Source: Chitinophagales bacterium (lineage in GTDB: Bacteria > Bacteroidota > Bacteroidia > Chitinophagales > Chitinophagaceae). Taken from it: a DNA stretch of 6,879 nucleotides. Both the position numbers and the translations under genes were made by a program. Each line of letters begins with the position of its first letter. Position 1 is the stretch's first letter. Positions 4,920 to 6,879 of the stretch are shown piece by piece. Where the stretch lies: positions 1 to 6,879 of the forward strand of contig JAATGW010000761.1 in assembly GCA_015654495.1 (NCBI GenBank), given 5' to 3'. The notes under the pieces were generated by a model. It was not told the origin of the DNA. It did not search any database and was given only the letters and a program-made list of their open reading frames with translations.

Positions 4920-6054
4920 GTTTGGAATACAGTCCGTTGAGCTCTTTTTCAAAAACTGTAAAGCCATCTTTATAAAAGCGGATAAAATCGTCTGCACTGG
5001 CCTGACCTGGATATGGTGCATAATAATGTATCGGGCTTCTGACGTCATTTCTCCACACCAGCACATAGCAAAGTCTTAATCCTTCGGTTTTAAGCGCCTT
5101 CAATAAAGTGCCGGTCCACCATTCGGGATTTGGTATGGATTCCAGGCCGGTTTCTGTAAAGGCCGCCAGTTTTCCCTTTTTTAATGCATAATCCGAAACT
5201 ATTTTTAGCTTTTTTATTCCGGCTTCTAAATTATAACGACCGTCGCGGCCAAAGTCTCCATAATTGTCGGTTCCCAGCATGTCCACCCATTCATCCCCCG
5301 GATAGCGATCGAGATAGGTTTCTTCAGAATTGAAGAGATTATCCGGCGAAAATGCATAGATAAAATTATGTACATGAAGACTGTCCCGCAGATAACTAAC
5401 TGTAAAGCGCCAAAGAGAAATGAACTCATCCTTTGTACAGTGTGCTTTCCCCCACCAGAACCAGTTACCATCAAACTCATGAAAAGGACGGAAAATCATA
5501 GGAACCAGTTTTCCGTCAGCTCCCCTGCTTCCGTTTGCGAAGACTGCGATTTTCCGAAGTATCTGTTTGTAGTTCTCATGATAGGAACCACCTGGAATAA
5601 TCAGTTGCACAGCAGGTTTAGAAATACTGTCTTTCCAGTAAAATCCACCGCCGGATGCAGGGTTTGAAAAATGCCAGGCAAGAGTGGTTACTCCACCACG
5701 GTCATAGGTAGCCGAAACATTTTGTTGCAGATCTTTTATTGTTTTGTCAATCAATGAATCAGGCTGTCCCGACAGTCCCATCAGGTCAATCCCGATCACT
5801 GCGGGATGCGAACCTGTCACAGATTTCACATCAGACCGATCCTTATCGCCATACCATCCATGGCCATATTCCGTAGCATGCTGATGGCCGAAAAGGATAT
5901 GGCCGGCGGATAATTGAAAAAGATTGCGTGCGAGATTAACTGTTTCGACAGTAGCTTTTCTATCGATTAATGGCGAGGGTTTTTGGGCTCCTGCTTTCAG
6001 ATGACATGCCAATATTAAAACCGCCGGCAATAAAGAGCTAAGTATATTTTTCAT
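4894..6054 (-). CDS. Secreted glycoside hydrolase family 26, probable beta-1,4-mannanase
   Basis: This 386-residue protein has the GH26 (beta/alpha)8-barrel signatures. FGHQHATEYGHGWYG (55-69) and VIGIDLMGL (86-94) open the barrel, FRPFHEFDGNWFWWG (188-202) holds the acid/base E193, and AFTETGLE (298-305) holds the nucleophile E301. Later TDNYGDF (262-268) and LVWRND (332-337) also fit. GH26 enzymes cleave beta-1,4-mannans with retention of configuration; a few members act on other beta-glucans or xylans, so the exact substrate is inferred. An N-terminal signal is present; cleavage could be after AGA (23) or at a lipobox-like ILA-C17, so soluble secretion and lipid anchoring are both possible. 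No carbohydrate-binding module is seen. The start is ATG at 6054 with AGGAAA upstream. The aldo/keto reductase gene ends 14 bp upstream, suggesting one operon. The C-terminus RLTLNVQR is read from the heptamer array and looks like an added tail. Confidence 0.93.
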   Translation of the reverse strand: MKNILSSLLPAVLILACHLKAGAQKPSPLIDRKATVETVNLARNLFQLSAGHILFGHQHATEYGHGWYGDKDRSDVKSVTGSHPAVIGIDLMGLSGQPDSLIDKTIKDLQQNVSATYDRGGVTTLAWHFSNPASGGGFYWKDSISKPAVQLIIPGGSYHENYKQILRKIAVFANGSRGADGKLVPMIFRPFHEFDGNWFWWGKAHCTKDEFISLWRFTVSYLRDSLHVHNFIYAFSPDNLFNSEETYLDRYPGDEWVDMLGTDNYGDFGRDGRYNLEAGIKKLKIVSDYALKKGKLAAFTETGLESIPNPEWWTGTLLKALKTEGLRLCYVLVWRNDVRSPIHYYAPYPGQASADDFIRFYKDGFTVFEKELNGLYSKRLTLNVQR

Positions 6055-6057
6055 TTA

Positions 6058-6063
6058 TTTCCT
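6058..6063 (-). promoter_or_regulatory. Shine-Dalgarno-like site of the GH26 gene
   Basis: AGGAAA on the minus strand lies 3 bp before the ATG at 6054, with its AGG core 6 bp from the start, within the 14-bp gap after the reductase stop codon. Other genes in this window lack such a site, so it stands out and fits translation from a shared reductase-GH26 message. Purine-rich A/G stretches are common, hence only moderate confidence. Confidence 0.45.
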
Positions 6064-6068
6064 GATGA

Positions 6069-6879
6069 TCAGCGTTTGCCGAGGATTGAATCGATAGCTA
6101 CAAGTTCAGCAGAAGAAAAATTGCTGTTGTTAAGGCAGTCAATATTATTATCCAGCTGCTGAACAGAACTGGCACCGATAAGTACTGTAGTAATCCTGAT
6201 ATCTTTTAATAGCCAGGCCAGGGCCATCTGCGCAAGACTTTGCTTCCGGTTTTGCGCAATCTGGTTCAGGGCTTTTATCTGGGCAACACGTTCTTCTGTT
6301 ATTTCTTTTTTCTGAAGATAGCCATGGGATTTTGCTGCCCTCGAATCTTCGGGTATTCCTTTCAGATACCTGTCGGTAAGCATTCCCTGTGCCAGGGGAG
6401 AAAAAGGAATGCATCCCACTCCATTCTTTTCCAATACATCAAGCAATCCATCTTCAACCCAACGCTCAAACATGGAATATTTTGGTTGATGAATCAGGCA
6501 GGGCGTACCCAGATCTTTTAAAATACGGATTGCTTTTTCTGCATCTTCAGCTGTATAATTTGAAATCCCCGCATATAAAGCGCGGCCGCTGCGAACTGCA
6601 GTATCGAGCGCCTGCATAGTTTCTTCCAGCGGTGTTTCCGGATCGGGGCGATGCGAATAAAATATATCTATATACTCCAAACCCATTCGCTTTAAACTCT
6701 GATTGCAGCTGGCTATTAAATATTTCCTGGAGCCCCATTCACCATACGGCCCTTCCCACATGTGATAACCTGCTTTGGAAGAAATGATCAATTCATCACG
6801 CAAGTTGCCGGTAAAATCCTGGCTTAATATTCTTCCGAAATTTTCTTCGGCACTTCCTGGAATAGGCCCATAGTTATTC
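6069..6879 (-). CDS. Aldo/keto reductase, YghZ (L-glyceraldehyde 3-phosphate reductase)-like, N-terminus cut off
   Basis: The frame is open to the right edge, giving 269 visible residues beginning NNYGPIPGSAEENFG. A TTG at 6803 could be mistaken for a start but reads as Leu inside a conserved stretch. The sequence follows E. coli YghZ closely as I recall it: RDELIISSKAGY, WEGPYGEWGSRKYLIAS, QSLKRMGLEYIDIFYSHRPD, GISNY, IHQPKYSMFERWV, GVGCIPFSPLAQGMLT and MALAWLLKD...VLIGAS. Of the AKR catalytic tetrad, Tyr (NNYG, residue 3), Lys (SSKAG, residue 35) and His (YSHR, residue 76) are present; the Asp lies beyond the edge. About 60-65 residues are missing compared with YghZ. The family uses NADPH in a (beta/alpha)8 barrel in the cytoplasm to reduce small aldehydes such as L-glyceraldehyde 3-phosphate or methylglyoxal. 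It sits 14 bp upstream of the GH26 gene, and a functional link to sugar use is inference only. Confidence 0.93.
   Translation of the reverse strand, partial: NNYGPIPGSAEENFGRILSQDFTGNLRDELIISSKAGYHMWEGPYGEWGSRKYLIASCNQSLKRMGLEYIDIFYSHRPDPETPLEETMQALDTAVRSGRALYAGISNYTAEDAEKAIRILKDLGTPCLIHQPKYSMFERWVEDGLLDVLEKNGVGCIPFSPLAQGMLTDRYLKGIPEDSRAAKSHGYLQKKEITEERVAQIKALNQIAQNRKQSLAQMALAWLLKDIRITTVLIGASSVQQLDNNIDCLNNSNFSSAELVAIDSILGKR

Noticed and set aside
6069..6803. Complete 244-residue aldo/keto reductase starting at 6803
   Set aside because: That codon is TTG inside a conserved stretch, and the same frame continues to the window edge with clear family residues, including the catalytic Tyr.

Overview
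The window looks like chromosomal DNA from a member of the Bacteroidota, most likely close to the Chitinophagaceae. This is inferred from the protein families, from weak or absent Shine-Dalgarno sequences before most genes, from a TAnnTTTG-type -7 promoter element, and from the style of small lipoproteins and intergenic heptamer repeats. Almost everything is read from the minus strand; one 42-residue lipoprotein gene is on the plus strand.

Layout, left to right. (1) 1-359, minus: N-terminal part of a secreted S9-family (prolyl oligopeptidase-like) peptidase that runs off the left edge. (2) 460-1344, minus: EamA/DMT-family membrane transporter. (3) 1372-1413, minus: a clear intrinsic terminator separating it from (4) 1437-2222, minus: a DPM1-like family 2 glycosyltransferase with a TTG start and a -7-like promoter element. 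(5) 2301-3070, minus: a DEDDh 3'-5' exonuclease with an ExoX-like C-terminal domain, broken by an apparent single-base deletion near 2882. (6) 3071-3390: a divergent intergenic region with a 12-bp palindrome. (7) 3391-3519, plus: a tiny lipoprotein gene followed by a textbook terminator at 3549-3573. (8) 3576-3909: a non-coding repeat block with a heptamer array, an almost T-free purine-rich block with a 39-nt repeat in three copies, and a second heptamer array. (9) 3914-4813, minus: a beta-propeller-like lipoprotein. (10) 4892-4919: a third heptamer array, GTTNAAC, which also encodes the last residues of (11) 4894-6054, minus: a secreted GH26 beta-mannanase-type glycoside hydrolase. (12) 6069-6879, minus: an aldo/keto reductase of the YghZ type, running off the right edge.

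The aldo/keto reductase, GH26 enzyme and propeller lipoprotein are co-directional. The first two are 14 bp apart and probably co-transcribed; the lipoprotein follows after 80 bp that contain a hairpin. A role in use of mannan-like polysaccharide is plausible for the GH26 gene, but no SusC/SusD pair, regulator or other CAZyme is visible, so this is not a demonstrable polysaccharide utilisation locus. The other genes look like ordinary housekeeping or accessory genes.

I do not see a new defence, mobile or RNA-based system. The most unusual signals are the three unrelated 7-bp tandem repeat arrays sitting at gene 3' ends, the strongly strand-asymmetric purine block, the exonuclease frameshift, and the uncharacterised 42-residue lipoprotein.
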